Origin: Mixophyes australis
Lineage: Eukaryota > Chordata > Amphibia > Anura > Limnodynastidae
NCBI GenBank assembly: GCA_036250195.1
Contig: JAVHZZ010000006.1
Location: forward strand, 75,323,869-75,387,868
DNA length: 64,000 bases
Direction: 5' to 3'
The stretch's first letter is position 1; every line of letters begins with the position of its first letter. The notes below the pieces were generated by a model. It did not search any database, was not told the origin of the DNA, and saw only the letters and a program-made list of their open reading frames with translations. The position numbers and the translations under genes are program-made. Positions 1 through 12,119 of this stretch are shown in pieces.

Positions 1-1380
1 AAACCAATATTATAAAGATAGAATTAATAGTGTTCACACACATATATCAGCTTAATAATCTGCCAAAATGCTGAACTAGTGGTCACTTCATTGCCTAAAT
101 ACTCCCTGAGTTTATTATGTAGACTTGCCCTACATTTGTGTATATTTATAGGCAAGTCAGAAATATCTCTGTAAATTATGCAGCAGGAAGATGACCTACT
201 GATTGCATTTTTCCTGCTGTATATCTCCCAATTTACACACAGATGCCTATGCTCTCTGTATACTGTCTAACAATAACAGGCTCCACCATGCACTGGCAGA
301 CGCAATCAATCATTTTTCATAGATCAAGACAGCTGTCCTCGTCTGGCACCATATCTTACATCCCTGATTCACGGGTGTGTAGCCACATGGCCCAAACTGA
401 TGAGGCACAGATCTAATGGGCAGATGGCAGCAGGGTGTGTGGGAATTCCTCCTACTAACGGAAACTCATCTTAACTTGCCCCTAATGGGACATCTGCTCT
501 GTCCTCTCCAGTCCTACAGACTGGGAGCTGGGTTATCAGCCATCTCACAGAACTGGGAAAGGCAATGCACGCTCTTAACATGTTGGATCGTGCGTGAACA
601 CGCGTCCTGCTTTAGTAGTGCGTAATATGCTCATGGTGCTATGGTATGATGAGTGAATAATATAATCAAGTAACAGCGACAACTCTAAACAATGTACTAC
701 TCTGCTAACAGGAGGTATCACTGCCTAAAAACTGACAAAATTGTCAACATGATCAGGATTTGACCCAGAGATTCAGGAATTATATGTACATTTAATGGCC
801 TTAGTGTTTACAGCCAAACTATCAGGATTAGTCCATGTTTATCTCTTTCCTGTTAGTGTCATTTGTTGTAGATTTTCCATTTATTGGCAAAATTCATAAT
901 TTCAGTTATGATCTGTGTGAAGTTTTGTGAGAATTTTCTACAAAAATCAGATATTCTTACAAAACACCCCAAACCAGCAGCACAATAAAACTTGAATAGC
1001 CACAGCACAAGAAAAAATCTTCATGATCATGTGAATGATTCCCTAGTAAAATATTAAGCTGCAGTGCTGTGCTGTTGAGATTAAACAATTTTCGCTCTGC
1101 CATGTGCAGGTGACAGGTGCACAATTTCCTTTTTTTCCTTTTTTTTTAGTAAATTAGACAGCATAGCTAGAGAACGAATATTTTCGCATATTATGCCCTC
1201 TTTGTCAGGGTATATGTATTTAGCATAAATTAAAATTAGACACATACCTATGGCAGTACAATTTTAATTTAATTTTCCTGTTTGGCTACTTGGCTTTTAT
1301 CAGTATAGATAATGGAGTAGGGGGCTTTGGATAGAACAACATAAGATGCTATGTGCAAAATTTCTAAATTGTGAGAAATC
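1..1380. other. AT-rich noncoding spacer
   Basis: No reading frame with recognisable protein similarity and no transposon termini were found here. The stretch is AT-rich with short poly-T runs around 1130-1150. The longest open frame (69 codons near 416-625) has no recognisable motif and is treated as chance. Confidence 0.6.
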
Positions 1381-1388
1381 AATCCGTC

Positions 1389-1588
1389 CAGGGGCGGGCT
1401 GGACCGGGAGGCAGGGGGGCAGCGGGCACCCGGGCCGCTCAGTCTAGCGGCTGTTCAGGCCGGCCGCCTCTCCCCGTCCCCCGCCGTGGAGGCAAAAATA
1501 TTTTTTATATTACAGGCGGCCGCATCGCGTGTCACGCGATGCGGCCGCCTGTGCGCCCCCCGGGCTAATACCTCCCAGCCCGCGCCTG
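1389..1588. mobile_element. Non-autonomous hAT-like MITE (200 bp)
   Basis: The GC-rich element starts CAGGGGCGGGCTGG and ends CAGCCCGCGCCTG, which are imperfect inverted termini. It is flanked by a perfect 8-bp direct repeat AATCCGTC (1381-1388 and 1589-1596). An 8-bp target duplication with CAGGG-type termini is the hallmark of hAT elements. It encodes no transposase, so it must have been moved in trans. It contrasts sharply with the AT-rich flanks and carries a 41-bp palindrome near its right end. The same terminus type recurs at 19099 and 26234. Confidence 0.9.
1512..1552. repeat. Perfect 20-bp-arm palindrome inside the MITE
   Basis: Two perfect 20-bp arms (1512-1531 and 1533-1552) are separated by a single T. 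Each arm contains GCGGCCGC and several CpGs. The sequence would form a very stable hairpin near the right end of the element. Confidence 0.95.
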
Positions 1589-1596
1589 AATCCGTC

Positions 1597-2322
1597 TATA
1601 ATTATACTCCAGACTGAGTGTAATAAATATGTATGATATATGTGTGGGACTGTTTATTGGGGTTTCCATTAAGGCATATTCACAGTGCCTCCTGTAACAT
1701 CTATATACAACTATTTTCCATTTCTGTACCCTTGTTAAATATAGCTAAGAATATTAATTCACAAGAGAACAGAGTTTTGTTCCTACAATAGTTATAACTG
1801 AAGTTACCCTGTAGCTTAGCACTCGGTCTAGTGACTGGATTGACCCATGTATGGCCACTTTTAGTCAACAGCTAATATAATAATACAAAACAATGTATTA
1901 AACATTGTATCTTCTTAACAGTTTCCTTTAAATATCACCTTCTATTTTCTAAATTGATTGTGTCACTTTATGTATTTTTCTTTTCTATTAAAGCAAATTT
2001 TCAAAAATTGATTACTAATAAGATTAATATTCTGGGTTATACAATAACTTTGCATATTAATGTTACTATGAGGAACATTTATAAAAATGTCTCTTTCAAA
2101 AAACTTGTTAAAAATAACACATTTTTTTTCTAGACTTGTAATATATTTGTAACAGTTTTATCTGCAATTAGATCTCCGTCCTTAAAGTGAGCATGGTTAA
2201 CAGCTGTGTAATGAACTTTATTTAGAATAGTATTACAGTATTAAATAATTAGACTTCCAGAAAATGTACTCAATACCCTAAAGATGCATTGGAAGCCTTA
2301 AACAGCTTGTACAAAGCTGCAA
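1597..2322. other. AT-rich noncoding spacer
   Basis: AT-rich sequence without coding frames or element termini that I can recognise. Confidence 0.6.
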
Positions 2323-2483
2323 TTGACAGTTACTGGTGGCAGGGTTAAAAGAAAGGAGATGCTGTTTACTGCTGTAGAGGATAGCATATGATTGGTTGAC
2401 AATGACTCACAACAACCAATCATATGTCACAGTCTGCAGCAGAGAACACTGCCTGTTTTTTAAATTTGCCAGATACCTGTCAA
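2323..2483. mobile_element. Foldback MITE
   Basis: The termini are TTGACAG at the left and CTGTCAA at the right. The inner halves are imperfect inverted repeats that meet in perfect 14-bp arms (2385-2398 and 2413-2426) around a 14-nt loop. The whole segment folds on itself, as expected of a palindromic MITE. No clear target duplication was found and the superfamily is not assigned. Confidence 0.65.
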
Positions 2484-3032
2484 AAAAGATGAGTAAGGAA
2501 GGGTGAAAAAACCCTTTAAAAACAGAACTTGGTGGTTTTGTCTATATGTTCAAAATATTTATATTAGACTTTCATACTCTTTATGCATATCAAAATTGAG
2601 ATTGAACTCATCCCCCAAAACTGTGCAAATTCAAATCCTCGACTTTCAGAGCACCAGGTAAATAATATGTTATAACAGCAAGTATTGCTAAGAAATGAAA
2701 TATTATTCATTTATAGCTACCTCCATTAGGGGAAAAAAATGAAAATCCATTACACACTTCAGTTGTCATAGCCGGAAATAACGATATTAATCCAGCAATG
2801 AATATGCTAGTGCTCTTGTTTTCAAGTGTGTTACCCCCCTCATACCTTTTATTTTAAGATGGTAAAAAATGCTAAACTAGCTGGGTCCGTCCTCAGAGAG
2901 CCGTATCCCGTCCTGGGATTATAGTAATCTTACATTCTTTCACAAATCCGTCAGGAAAACGATTTCTCGGAATGCGGGTTTCATGGTGGGATATTGTCAA
3001 TTAACTGTTTGCATGCTGGCCCACTTTGTTCC
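2484..3032. other. Noncoding spacer
   Basis: AT-rich sequence between the foldback MITE and the Tc1 transposon. Nothing recognisable. Confidence 0.6.
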
Positions 3033-3034
3033 TA

Positions 3035-4588
3035 CAGTCATGGCCAAAAGTTTTGAGAATGACACAAGTATTGGTTTTCACAAAGTTTGCTGCTTCAGTG
3101 TTTTTAGACCATTTTGTCAGATGTTGCTATGGTATACTGAAGTAAAATTACAAGCATTTCATAAGTGTCAAAGGCTTTTATGGACAATTACATTAAGTTT
3201 ATGCAAGGAGTCAATATTTGCAGCGTTGACCCTTCTTTTTGAGGACCTCTGCAATTCGCCCTGGCTTGCTGTCAATCAACATCTGGGCCACATACTGACT
3301 GATGGCCGCCCATTCTTGTCTAATCAATGCTTGCAGTTTGTCAGAATTTGTGGGTTTTTGTTTGTCCACCCGTCTCTTGAGGATTGACTACAAGTTCTCA
3401 ATGGAATTGAGGTCTGGGGAGTTTCCTGGCCATGGACCCAAAATTTCAATGTTTTGATCTCCGAGCCACTTAGTTATCACTTTTGCCTTATGGCAAGGTA
3501 CTCAATCATGCTGGAAAAGACATTGTTCATCACCAAACTATTCTTGGATGGTTGGGAGAAGAATAGTTGGAGGATGTTTTGGTACGTTTCTTTATCCATG
3601 GCTGTGTTCTTAGGCAAATCTGTGAGTGAGCGCACTCCCTTGGCTGAGAAGCAACCCCACACATGAATGGTCTCAGGATCCTTTACTATTGGCATGGCAC
3701 AGGACTGATGGTAGCGCTCACCTTTCCTCCTCCAGACAAGGGTTTTTTCAGATGCCCCAAACAATCTGAAAGGGGATTCATCAGAGAAAATAATTTTACC
3801 CCAGTCCTCAGCAGTCCAATCCCTGTACCTTTTGCAGAATATCAGTCTGCCCCTGAAGTTTTTCGTGGAGAGAAGTGGCTTCTTTGCTGGACTTCTTGAC
3901 ACCAGGCCATCCTCCAAAAGTCATCGCCTCTCTGTGCGTGCAGATGCACTCACACCTGCCTGCTTCCATTCCTGAGCAAGCTCTGCACTGGTGGTGGCCC
4001 AATCCTGCAGATGAATCAACTTTAGGAGACCGTCCTGGCGCTTGCTGGAAGTTTTTGGGCACCCTGAAGCCTTCTTCACAACTATTGAACCTTTCTCCTT
4101 GAAGTTCTTGATGATCCGATATGTGGTTGATTTAGGTGCAATCTTACTAGCAACAATATCCTTGCCTTTGAAGCCCTTGTTGTGCAAAGAAATAATGACT
4201 GCACATGTTTCCTTGCAGATAGCCATGGTTAACAGAGGAAGAACAATGATTTCAAGCATCACCCTCCTTTTAAAGCTTCCAGTCTGTTATTCTAACTCAA
4301 TCTGTATGACAGAGTGATCTCCAGCCTTGTCCTCATCAACATTTATTTAGAATCACTGACCTGATGTCAGCTGGTCCTTTTGTGGCAGGGCTGAAATGCA
4401 GTGGAAATGTTGTTTGTGAGATAAAGTTCATTGTCATGGCAAAGAGGGACTTTAAAATTAATTGCAATTCCTCTGATCATTCTTCAAGAAATTCTGGAGT
4501 ATATGCAAATTGCCTTCATAAAAACTGAGGCAGCAGACTTTGTGAAAAATACTCTTTGTGTCATTCTCAAAACTTTAGGCTATGATTG
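3035..4588 (-). mobile_element. Tc1/mariner transposon, decayed full-length copy
   Basis: The 1,554-bp element is flanked by TA dinucleotides (3033-3034 and 4589-4590), the Tc1/mariner target. The left end begins CAGTCATGGCCAAAAG and the right end is its inverted counterpart with a few changes. Both continue into TTTTGAGAATGACACAA. The inverted repeats extend well inward, with further similarity beyond the first 35 bp. The length matches a full Tc1 element (about 1.6 kb). The transposase lies on the minus strand and is broken, so this copy is inactive but could once have been mobilised through its termini. Confidence 0.93.
3211..4226 (-). pseudogene. Tc1-like transposase, broken by frameshifts and stops
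   Basis: DDE/D transposase of the Tc1 family, which binds the inverted repeats and performs cut-and-paste at TA. The likely start is the Met at 4226. The N-terminal part (about 4226-3921) reads as helix-turn-helix DNA-binding sequence. After a frameshift near 3920, the second frame (3917-3477) contains WGKIIFSDES with the first catalytic Asp, then VWRRKGE and WGCFS, which are typical Tc1 landmarks. The second catalytic region is corrupted: the expected QDN-type motif reads MNN. Another frame change follows, and then WPGNSPDLNSIENL runs into a TAG where Trp normally follows. The C-terminus ends in GQRCKY plus stop at 3211. Full-length relatives are about 340 residues. At least two frameshifts and one nonsense codon make this a pseudogene. 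Confidence 0.9.
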
Positions 4589-4872
4589 TAGAAGTGGTTT
4601 ACTAGTTGCTACTGTGCTTAAGAAATATACAGAGCACAGTTCATATGATAACTGTACAGAAAACTCAGACTCAAGTAATTTTAGATGTACCTAGCAACTG
4701 CAGTAGAATTATCTACCAACTGCGTGGTACAAACTTGTTAAAGGACCAATAAATCTAACATTTTAAGTTTATCACATTTAAAAATCTAATTGGAACAATG
4801 ATATGTAGCAGTGGGGGCATATATTTATTGCACAGCCAGCAGTGTAGAATAAGTGTACTTGCTCATAGGATG

Positions 4873-5330
4873 CAGTCTGGGAGCCCAGTGGTTAGCATTG
4901 CTAAGTCACAGCGCTGGGGCCAAGGGTTCAACCCAGAGGAACTATCTGTGTGGAGTTTGTATTTTTTCCCCTCATTTGCTTGGGGTTCCTCCAGGTGCTA
5001 TTGCTTCCTCTCAAAGTCCAAAAATATACTGATAGTTTACTGTTAGTGTGTGTGTTTGTATGGTAGAGAAAATAGACTGCAAACTACAATAAGGCAGAGA
5101 CTGATGTGAGCAGTGGCGGAACTACCATTGGTGCCGCAGGTGCAGTGCATCAGGGCCCATGGAGATAATGGGGCCCGCTGTATGGCAGATGCAGTGGGTC
5201 GGCGGCCCAGGATCCCTCCTCCCTGCCTACCTGCACCAGGGCCCACAGCTCTCTAGATCCGCCTCTGGATGTGAATGATTTAATATTCTCTGAAAAGCAT
5301 TGTGTAATATTGTGATGCTATACGAAAAAA
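4873..5330 (+). mobile_element. Old tRNA-headed SINE, split by a MITE
   Basis: A divergent copy of the SINE seen at 30307 and 53061. It has an A-box-like CAGTGGTTAGCA, a B-box-like GGGTTCAACCC, then TGTGTGGAGTTTGTAT, a degraded TTCCTCCAGGTGC core, TCCAAAAATATACTGATAG and GGCAGAGACTGATGTGAG. The last motif is interrupted by the hAT-like element at 5111-5267. The remaining tail resumes at about 5275. The split shows that the SINE is older than the MITE. Confidence 0.7.
5111..5267. mobile_element. hAT-like MITE inserted into a SINE
   Basis: The ends are CAGTGGCGGAAC and GATCCGCCTCTG, inverted with few mismatches. The flanks GATGTGAG (5103-5110) and GATGTGAA (5268-5275) match at 7 of 8 positions, as expected of a hAT target duplication. 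GC-rich internal sequence, no coding capacity. Confidence 0.85.
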
Positions 5331-6755
5331 AGATCATATCATATTCATACAGTAATTATTCCAGCACAGTGTAGAAAATCAAATGTCTCATTAGTTAATG
5401 AGGTACAGACTCTTTTCCTCAGTTATAAATGTCTCCCTATGTGTCTACCTTAGCAATTTATAATTTAATTATAATGCCTATGGATGGGAACCTGTACTGG
5501 AATTTTGATCACAGCGAGGTAAAGAAGCCGCTGAAACATACAATTCTAGGCTTCTTTTCCTTTGAAGGCCAGACATCCTGCAACCTATAACTTCTTACCA
5601 GAGAGAAAACCTTTGCTTTCTTCCCCTATAACAAAAGAGAGAATCTTCCGAACTACCAGTAGCAAAGTCTAAAGATAATCTTGTTGGTAACTACTTAACC
5701 AATCAAGATATCAAATATGGCATTCACGAGTAAGAAAATGACTGTATCCTTACAAAGGTGCCTCAGAGGATGACAATCTGCTTGGAGGTAGAATTGATGG
5801 GTTATTGAAAGCTGGCAAGTGAAACATGGTGAACTTATTCTATAATATCTGCAATGAATGCATTTCTGTACTCTTCCATAGGAGGGCATTGACAACAGGA
5901 AACAACCTATGCAACCATATGCTACAAAATAATCATTGTGAACTTACAGGAATATTATACTACACGGTTTCTCATCTTATTAACTGGGTCCAAAAAACGG
6001 AGTATGTTGGTGATGCAGATTCCTCTGGGCCTTACATGCACTACCTGCTGAGATGAAACTTCACAATGGTTTTCTGTCTTCATAATTGTCATGCAGACCT
6101 CTAGCTCTCATTTTTGATTTAGGCCAGAACCCATATATCAGAAAATATTGATCCACTTAGACTTGCCAAACATATGATGCTTTTCTCTCAGCATGATCAT
6201 TTCAGGGAAGGTTAGAGCTGCATTACCACCTATTGTTAAATAAATGGGAAGGAACGTGGCAGGGGAGGACCAAGTCACAAGACACCAACCCTCTGCAGCA
6301 ATTTTGGTGAATTAAACTGATTAGTACCCGAGGAAAAACGGCTTTGTGCTCCGGCCAAAGGGAAGTGGCAACTTAGGAAAATACTTTACGGAAGGGGTAG
6401 TGTACCTTGAAACATTACTTTTTAAGATAAAAGATATTCCTTGTGAATTGGTCTGCAAGCATCTCTTTTGAAATGTATAAAAGATGGGAACGGAACTGGC
6501 AAAACTAAAAATATATGACATTCCACTGGGTACGCCCTATTTGTTGCATATGTATTGACAGACAGACAGAGTGGCAATGAATTTTCCAGTTCTTTTAACA
6601 AAACACCCCCAAAAATGAGCTAGTAAATGGAGAATATATATCATATATAATATATAGTACTATATTTTACGTCCAGTTTAAAAGGAGAGATCCCGCCTTT
6701 ATGAGATCATTAAGGGGGAGGTCAATGACAAGGGAATCCACCAGAATCCCCAATT
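5331..6755. other. Noncoding spacer
   Basis: AT-rich sequence. Contains a short AT-palindromic stretch near 6635-6670 and a few GACA repeats near 6559. No recognisable gene or element boundary. Confidence 0.55.
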
Positions 6756-6960
6756 GTGTCGGCAGCAGAAAGCATGCGCAGATCGGCCAGGCGATGCATG
6801 TGTAATGACATCATACATGGCCAGAGCACAGTGCGTGCAATGACATCATTGCACATATGTGGGCACTTAGGATGTAAAGGATCATGGAAGCCCAAGCTTT
6901 ATAAAAGCCCTGGCACTGTGCTCTCCCTGTTTTTGGATGCAAGTATTTCCCCTGCTTTCC
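6756..6960 (+). promoter_or_regulatory. Possible cryptic or LTR-derived promoter
   Basis: Two copies of the CRE/AP-1-like octamer-plus TGACATCAT (6806-6814 and 6841-6849) lie about 50-90 bp upstream of a TATA-like TTTATAAAAG (6898-6907). The following sequence is CT-rich. The spacing is compatible with a pol II core promoter, possibly from an unrecognised LTR. No downstream gene is visible, so function is speculative. Confidence 0.2.
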
Positions 6961-7161
6961 CTAATTTCCTAATGCCCCCCCCCCCCCCCTCACACACACA
7001 CCATTTCCTGCTATGGAATCTATGTGGGACTATAAGCCTGTAAGGGGGACATAGCCTACATAGGGGACACGTGGACAAAATTACAGCTGCAATCAGGCTT
7101 TACAAGAAAGCTTTTTTTATTAAAACTGCAGGAATAAACATTTTAGGATCACAATCCCTAT

Positions 7162-7214
7162 ATCATCATCATCATCATCATCATCATTTATTTATATAGC
7201 GCCACTAATTCCGC

Positions 7215-7272
<58 letters not shown>
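7162..7272 (-). repeat. SINE tail fragment with (ATC)n, then (AT)n microsatellite
   Basis: An (ATC)n run (7162-7187) and TTTATTTATATAGCGCC form the minus-strand 3' tail of the SINE family seen in full at 11765 and 53061. It breaks off after CCGCAG into a pure (AT)n tract (7217-7272). The rest of the SINE is missing, probably lost at the microsatellite. Confidence 0.85.
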
Positions 7273-7274
<2 letters not shown>

Positions 7275-8019
7275 AATTTGAATTCTGACCGCAAGCTAGG
7301 CCATATTGCCCAACATCAGTGGCCAAACTCACTAATACTCTTGTGGCTGAATAAATGCAAATCCACGTGCCAAAATCTAGTGAAAAGCCTTCCCAGAAGA
7401 GTGGAGGCTGTTATAGCAGCAAAGGGGGTGGAACAACTACATATTAATGCCTATCATTTTTTAATGAGATATTCAACAAGCACATATGGATGTGATTTTT
7501 GGGTTTCCACATACTTTTGGATAGGTAGTAATATAGAGTTTGACTTAGAGCATAAATGGCTTTTTGAGATAGCATATGGAGACAATGTGATATACCACAT
7601 GTAATTTCTATGTAATGGTTGTATTTGTAGAGTAATGTTAGGGGTACTGTGTGTTTGTACTTGGAGAATATAGTCAATGGAATTTGTGTGACACTTGTAT
7701 GCATGCGTAATGACAATTGTAATGAGAATTGTAATGGAATCTGGGATACAGACACACACATACATGATTAAGGTATTATAAACACATATAAAAATAGGTA
7801 GATAATACAAAGTAAAGGAAACTTGATAACGTATTGTACCATCTGTGCTATACTGTTTTATATTATGCTTAGATTGATATTGAAGGCTGTTATATTGACA
7901 ATAATATATATAATCTCAAGAGAAGATGCATATTTGTAATCTTTCCTGATACAAGTAACATTGTCTCTATGATGTGTTGAGTACATCTAAGCATATATGA
8001 TTATCTATTTGTACTCTAT
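7273..8019. other. AT-rich noncoding spacer
   Basis: AT-rich, with open frames of about 105-118 codons on the minus strand (7444-7810). They have no recognisable domain and biased low-complexity composition. Confidence 0.55.
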
Positions 8020-8024
8020 GAATG

Positions 8025-8679
8025 TGTCAGGCTCCATCCCTGCACTACTCATGGGTGCCGGGGAACAGCCACCTGTCTGTTCTCTCGCGGACATCCCGTT
8101 GCCTAGCAACGGGACTCTCCTTCCGGCTATTGGCTTCCCTTCAGCGCGCACATGCGCACTTCAGCCGCGTCCCATTGCTAGGCAGCGGAACGCTCTCTCT
8201 GGGCTCCGTCGGTGGTCAGATGTACTCTGACGTCGATATTCCTCTCCTCCAATCAGGGCCCATTTCCTGTATTTAAAGATCCCACTTCCACTGGCACATT
8301 GCCAGAGTATTGGTTCCCCAGTCTCCAGTGTTCCAGTGTCCTTCTCCCTATTCCTGTCCAGTGCTATTGATCCTGACCTTCGGCTTGTTCCTTGACTGAC
8401 CCTTTGTCTTTATGATTTGGTACCTTTTGTCCTCTAGTTCCTGACCTCGGCTTTCTGACCTTTCTTCCGGATTCCCCTTTGTACTTCGCCTTTGCCATCC
8501 TGTGTACACTCCATTGCACTCATGACTAACTGCGCACCTCACGCGACCTGCGCACCTCACGCAGCCAAGCCTCCTTGCAGGGGTCCCTGGTGAAAACCGG
8601 GGGTGTGTTAGACTCCACACCTCTCAGTCTAGTTGCGTCAATACCAGTCAGTGGCTACCTTCGTACTTCAAATGTGACA
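8025..8679 (+). mobile_element. Solo LTR (Gypsy/ERV-type), 655 bp
   Basis: Starts TGTCAGG and ends TGTGACA, the canonical TG...CA LTR ends. It is flanked by a perfect 5-bp direct repeat GAATG (8020-8024 and 8680-8684). Plus-strand promoter signals are visible: TGACGTCG (8228-8235), CCAATC (8249-8254) and a TATTTAAA box (8270-8277). Downstream are GTTAGACTCCACACCTC near the 3' end, a motif shared with the other LTRs of this window, and a short internal duplication near 8534-8570. No gag, pol or second LTR adjoins it, so it is a solo LTR left by recombination. Superfamily is inferred from the TSD length and ends only. Confidence 0.85.
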
Positions 8680-8684
8680 GAATG

Positions 8685-11600
8685 TATAGAAGAATCAGTG
8701 TGTAAGTGGCTGGAAGGAAAATAAAAACCCATATATGATTTTAAGCACTATGTCTAGGAGGTCTGCTATGGTATGTATGTGAATAGTAGATCATGATACA
8801 TACATACATACATACATCTAATAGGCTTAATATAGAGAAGAAAATGAATGGCATTTCTTGGATAAACTGGGAACTACATTGTGAGTGGTTAAATAAGGAG
8901 ATTAAAAATAGCTATTAACTGATCATTACTGTATTTTCTTCAATATTAGCCACTTAGTGCAATTAGCATGTCCTTTTACATCCGGGAATAATTTACATAT
9001 ACAGAGTCTTTCAAGTATTGAAAAAAAATAAACATGCTAAAAGTAAGATATTATATTTATATCTTATAAGACTAGATGAAACATAAAAATCATGATGAAA
9101 CATACAACAGTGCATGGCGCAAAAGAGTCTGTGAATGCAGTGACGTATTCGTCACTGCACAAGAAAATAAAGAAGGCTGCTTCCTTCCCTCTTATTAGAT
9201 AGAACAGTCCAGGGGACATCTAATCAGACAACAAGTATTGGGAATCATTCTTGTATGATACATACTCTGCCATTAATCCCCGTTGATTGGAGGTAATTTG
9301 CAGTTAGCCTGACTGGACCCTTCAGCAGCTGTGGTATTAGGTCTGTAGGGGGCTGAAAAGTTTAATTAGAACCCTGTGTCTGACTTCTAATGTCTTCAAT
9401 CATCGGTGGGGTAAGGAGATCTGCAAAGCGATCAGTAATGTGGAATGCCAAAAACCTCGCTTTATTTACAGCAGATTAACCCTGCAGTGACAAACCATGT
9501 ATCCTCAGTGAACAGGACACCAACATTGAGAGATAATACATAAGAGAAAGGGTTAATATGCTCACCACAAATACAATCATACCATAATTCATCACTGTTG
9601 TATTTTTCCTAATACAAACCACACATGAAGAATTCCTAAATATAAAACATGACAGGTATCACATCACGGTATTCCAATACCTCTACAGTTTCTGTCCATC
9701 AACATCTCTCCTAGATGACCCCCCATTCTGAATTCCCCTACCCCCCTACCCTTTTCTATCCCCATTACGGTTAAAAAATTTTTTGGTACACTTTTTATCT
9801 CAGATGTTACAAAGGTGCTACACAACAACAATATTAGTAATATCCAATCCTGATTTTTACAGATTTATTTATGTTTTTTTATTATATTCTGCCTATTTTC
9901 TTAGATCTACAACATTTACTCATTTTGTAGCTGTGAAATAAATTACATTACAAGCCAAAACTTATCAAAGAGAAGAATTTCAAATACAGTACGTATTGTA
10001 CCATCATCATGTCTAGTGCTCTTGGCATTTTGGTGGCAGACGTGGAATAGTGCCACATCCTCTGATGTAAATAATAGTATTAAATATAAGTAAAAGTAAT
10101 GATAAACTAAACCTCTAATAATGGTATGTTTGTACCTGGGTTCCAAAATATACACAATTATCTAAGAAAGCTAATCTCTTCACATGGATGAGGAGAAGAG
10201 CTGAATCTAAGAATGGGAACAACTAACTCACTTCTTTTCCTTTGTCAGGAAGAGAACTTGGCTTTTTTTATACATTCTATGGATGTGAGAAGCACAGTTT
10301 TAGACTTGCTGTGCACCTCAGTTGGCACAGGCAAAGGAAAGGTGTTAGGCGGATAGAATACATTCCCGCTAAAGTACAAAATAGGTACACCATATTGTGG
10401 AGCAGTGCTGAAACATGTTTTCCTGTTGTTGAGCTACATTAATGTAATAAGATGAAGATAGACAGTGATTTCCATACACAGTGCAAATAAAATGTGTAAC
10501 AAAAATAATTAAAAAATGTCCCAGTGTTAGTCAGCCTGGGCTGGTTTCTACTATAACAAGGAGACAATAAGCGCAAGGCTGCAAAACGTCTGGGGGTGAC
10601 CGTGTGGAAAAAAAACAGCCTCCCCCACTCCAATTCTCTCTCAGAGGTTACTGGTCTTGTGCTGAAAAGCCTGGGGATATTTTCGACTTCCCTAGGGTTT
10701 TTTTAACATGAATAAATTTTCCACCCTAGTGGTGTCAGTGTAATCGACAGCAGTCCCTGAAACTCCTCATACACTACTACATCACTATAAAAATATATTT
10801 ATATTATTACTTCCTTGATTTGTAAAAAGGGAACATCCTCACCTCCCACCGTCAGCCAATCACAAGTGTTTTTCCATTCTGGCCCTTTTTGAATGTTTTT
10901 TTGGAGAAGGGGAGTCACGGTTACAGGCATTTCATGTGTCATTATTTTATGCAGATTTATTGAGAGGTAGGATGTTCCTGTATAGACTACAACAGATTAA
11001 GAAAGAAAAGAAGATTTTATTTAATAAAGTGTTGAATGATGATTTAAAGAGTTATTATTCAATTAAAGTTTAGTAAAAAAAAACTGTATGTCTATTATAC
11101 TCATGTGTTCATTATAGTGGGGCCACATTGGTGGCAAAAAATCCCCTCCAGGAGCCCCAATCTTGCTACTCACTTCTGTCAACAGACAACAGAGGGGTGG
11201 GGAAGTGCCTCAGTGGTTTTGGGTTAGTAGTCTCTGGGAAGGAGGCATATTATTTTTTACGCTCCTTCCCATTATATAGGCACTAGTCCTGCACTGTGAA
11301 GCCTGGTGTTGGATTTCACTATAGGAAGGGGACCTCTGTTATAGGGTAAACCAGCATAGGTGATCTAATCATGGGGCTGTTTGAGGAATAGGGGAAGGGT
11401 TTTTTTCTTTTCACACAGTGCACAGTAAAGCTTATTCTTCCTCTCCGCACATCAACACACATTTTTGTTTGTGTGGACTGCTCCCAAAGGTGGAGGGGAG
11501 AGGGGAGGCTTGTACCTTGATGGAATTGTGCAATTCATGAATTAGGTCTTATCAGTGGAGATTCCAAGGTGGCATTAAGCATTGTATTTGAATATTCTTA

Positions 11601-11764
11601 ATTAATTCTGCAGTAAGTGATAAGATCAATGAGCACATGAGTAGGACATATTTGCTGTGCTATGCTATATATAGCATTTATTAGCGACCCTAAAATATGT
11701 ACCTATCTGTCACATCTCTAATCTTCACTTAGTACTGAATACTAATGTGATGACTTCACTAACA
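8685..11764. other. Long noncoding spacer
   Basis: AT-rich. Contains an (ATAC)n run near 8798-8818 and a 9-bp-arm hairpin at 9137-9158 (arms GCAGTGACG/CGTCACTGC). No coding frame longer than 70 codons looks real and no element termini were found. Confidence 0.55.
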
Positions 11765-12119
11765 ATATCATCATCATCATTTATTTATATAGCGCCACTA
11801 ATTCCGCAGCGCTGTACAGAGAACTCATTCACATCAGTCCCGGCCCCATTGGAGCTTACAGTCTAAATTCCCTAATATAGACACACACTCACACACAGAC
11901 AGACAGACAGACAGAGAGGAGAGACTAGGGTCAATTTTGATAGCAGCCAATTAACCTACCAGTATGTTTTTGGAGTGTGGGAGGAAACCGGAGCACCCGG
12001 AGGAAACCCACACAAACACAGCGAGAACATACAAACTCCACACAGATAAGGCCATGGTTGGGAATCAAACTCATGACCCCAGGGCTGTGAGGCAGAAGTG
12101 CTAACCACTAGGCCACTGT
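11765..12119 (-). mobile_element. tRNA-headed SINE, near full length
   Basis: Minus-strand copy. Reading the minus strand, a tRNA-like head has GTGGCCTAGTGG (A box) and a degraded B box AGTTTGATTCC. Then come TGTGTGGAGTTTGTATGTTC, the TTTCCTCCGGGTGC core, CCAAAAACATACTGGTAGG, GGGGCCGGGACTGATGTG, and the tail GGCGCTATATAAATAAATG with (ATG)n. Pol III-type promoters and a LINE-like tail fit a retrotransposed SINE. A 60-codon frame inside it is not a gene. Confidence 0.9.

Noticed and set aside
7217..7272. Regulatory AT-rich element
   Set aside because: Pure (AT)n microsatellite beside a truncated SINE tail.
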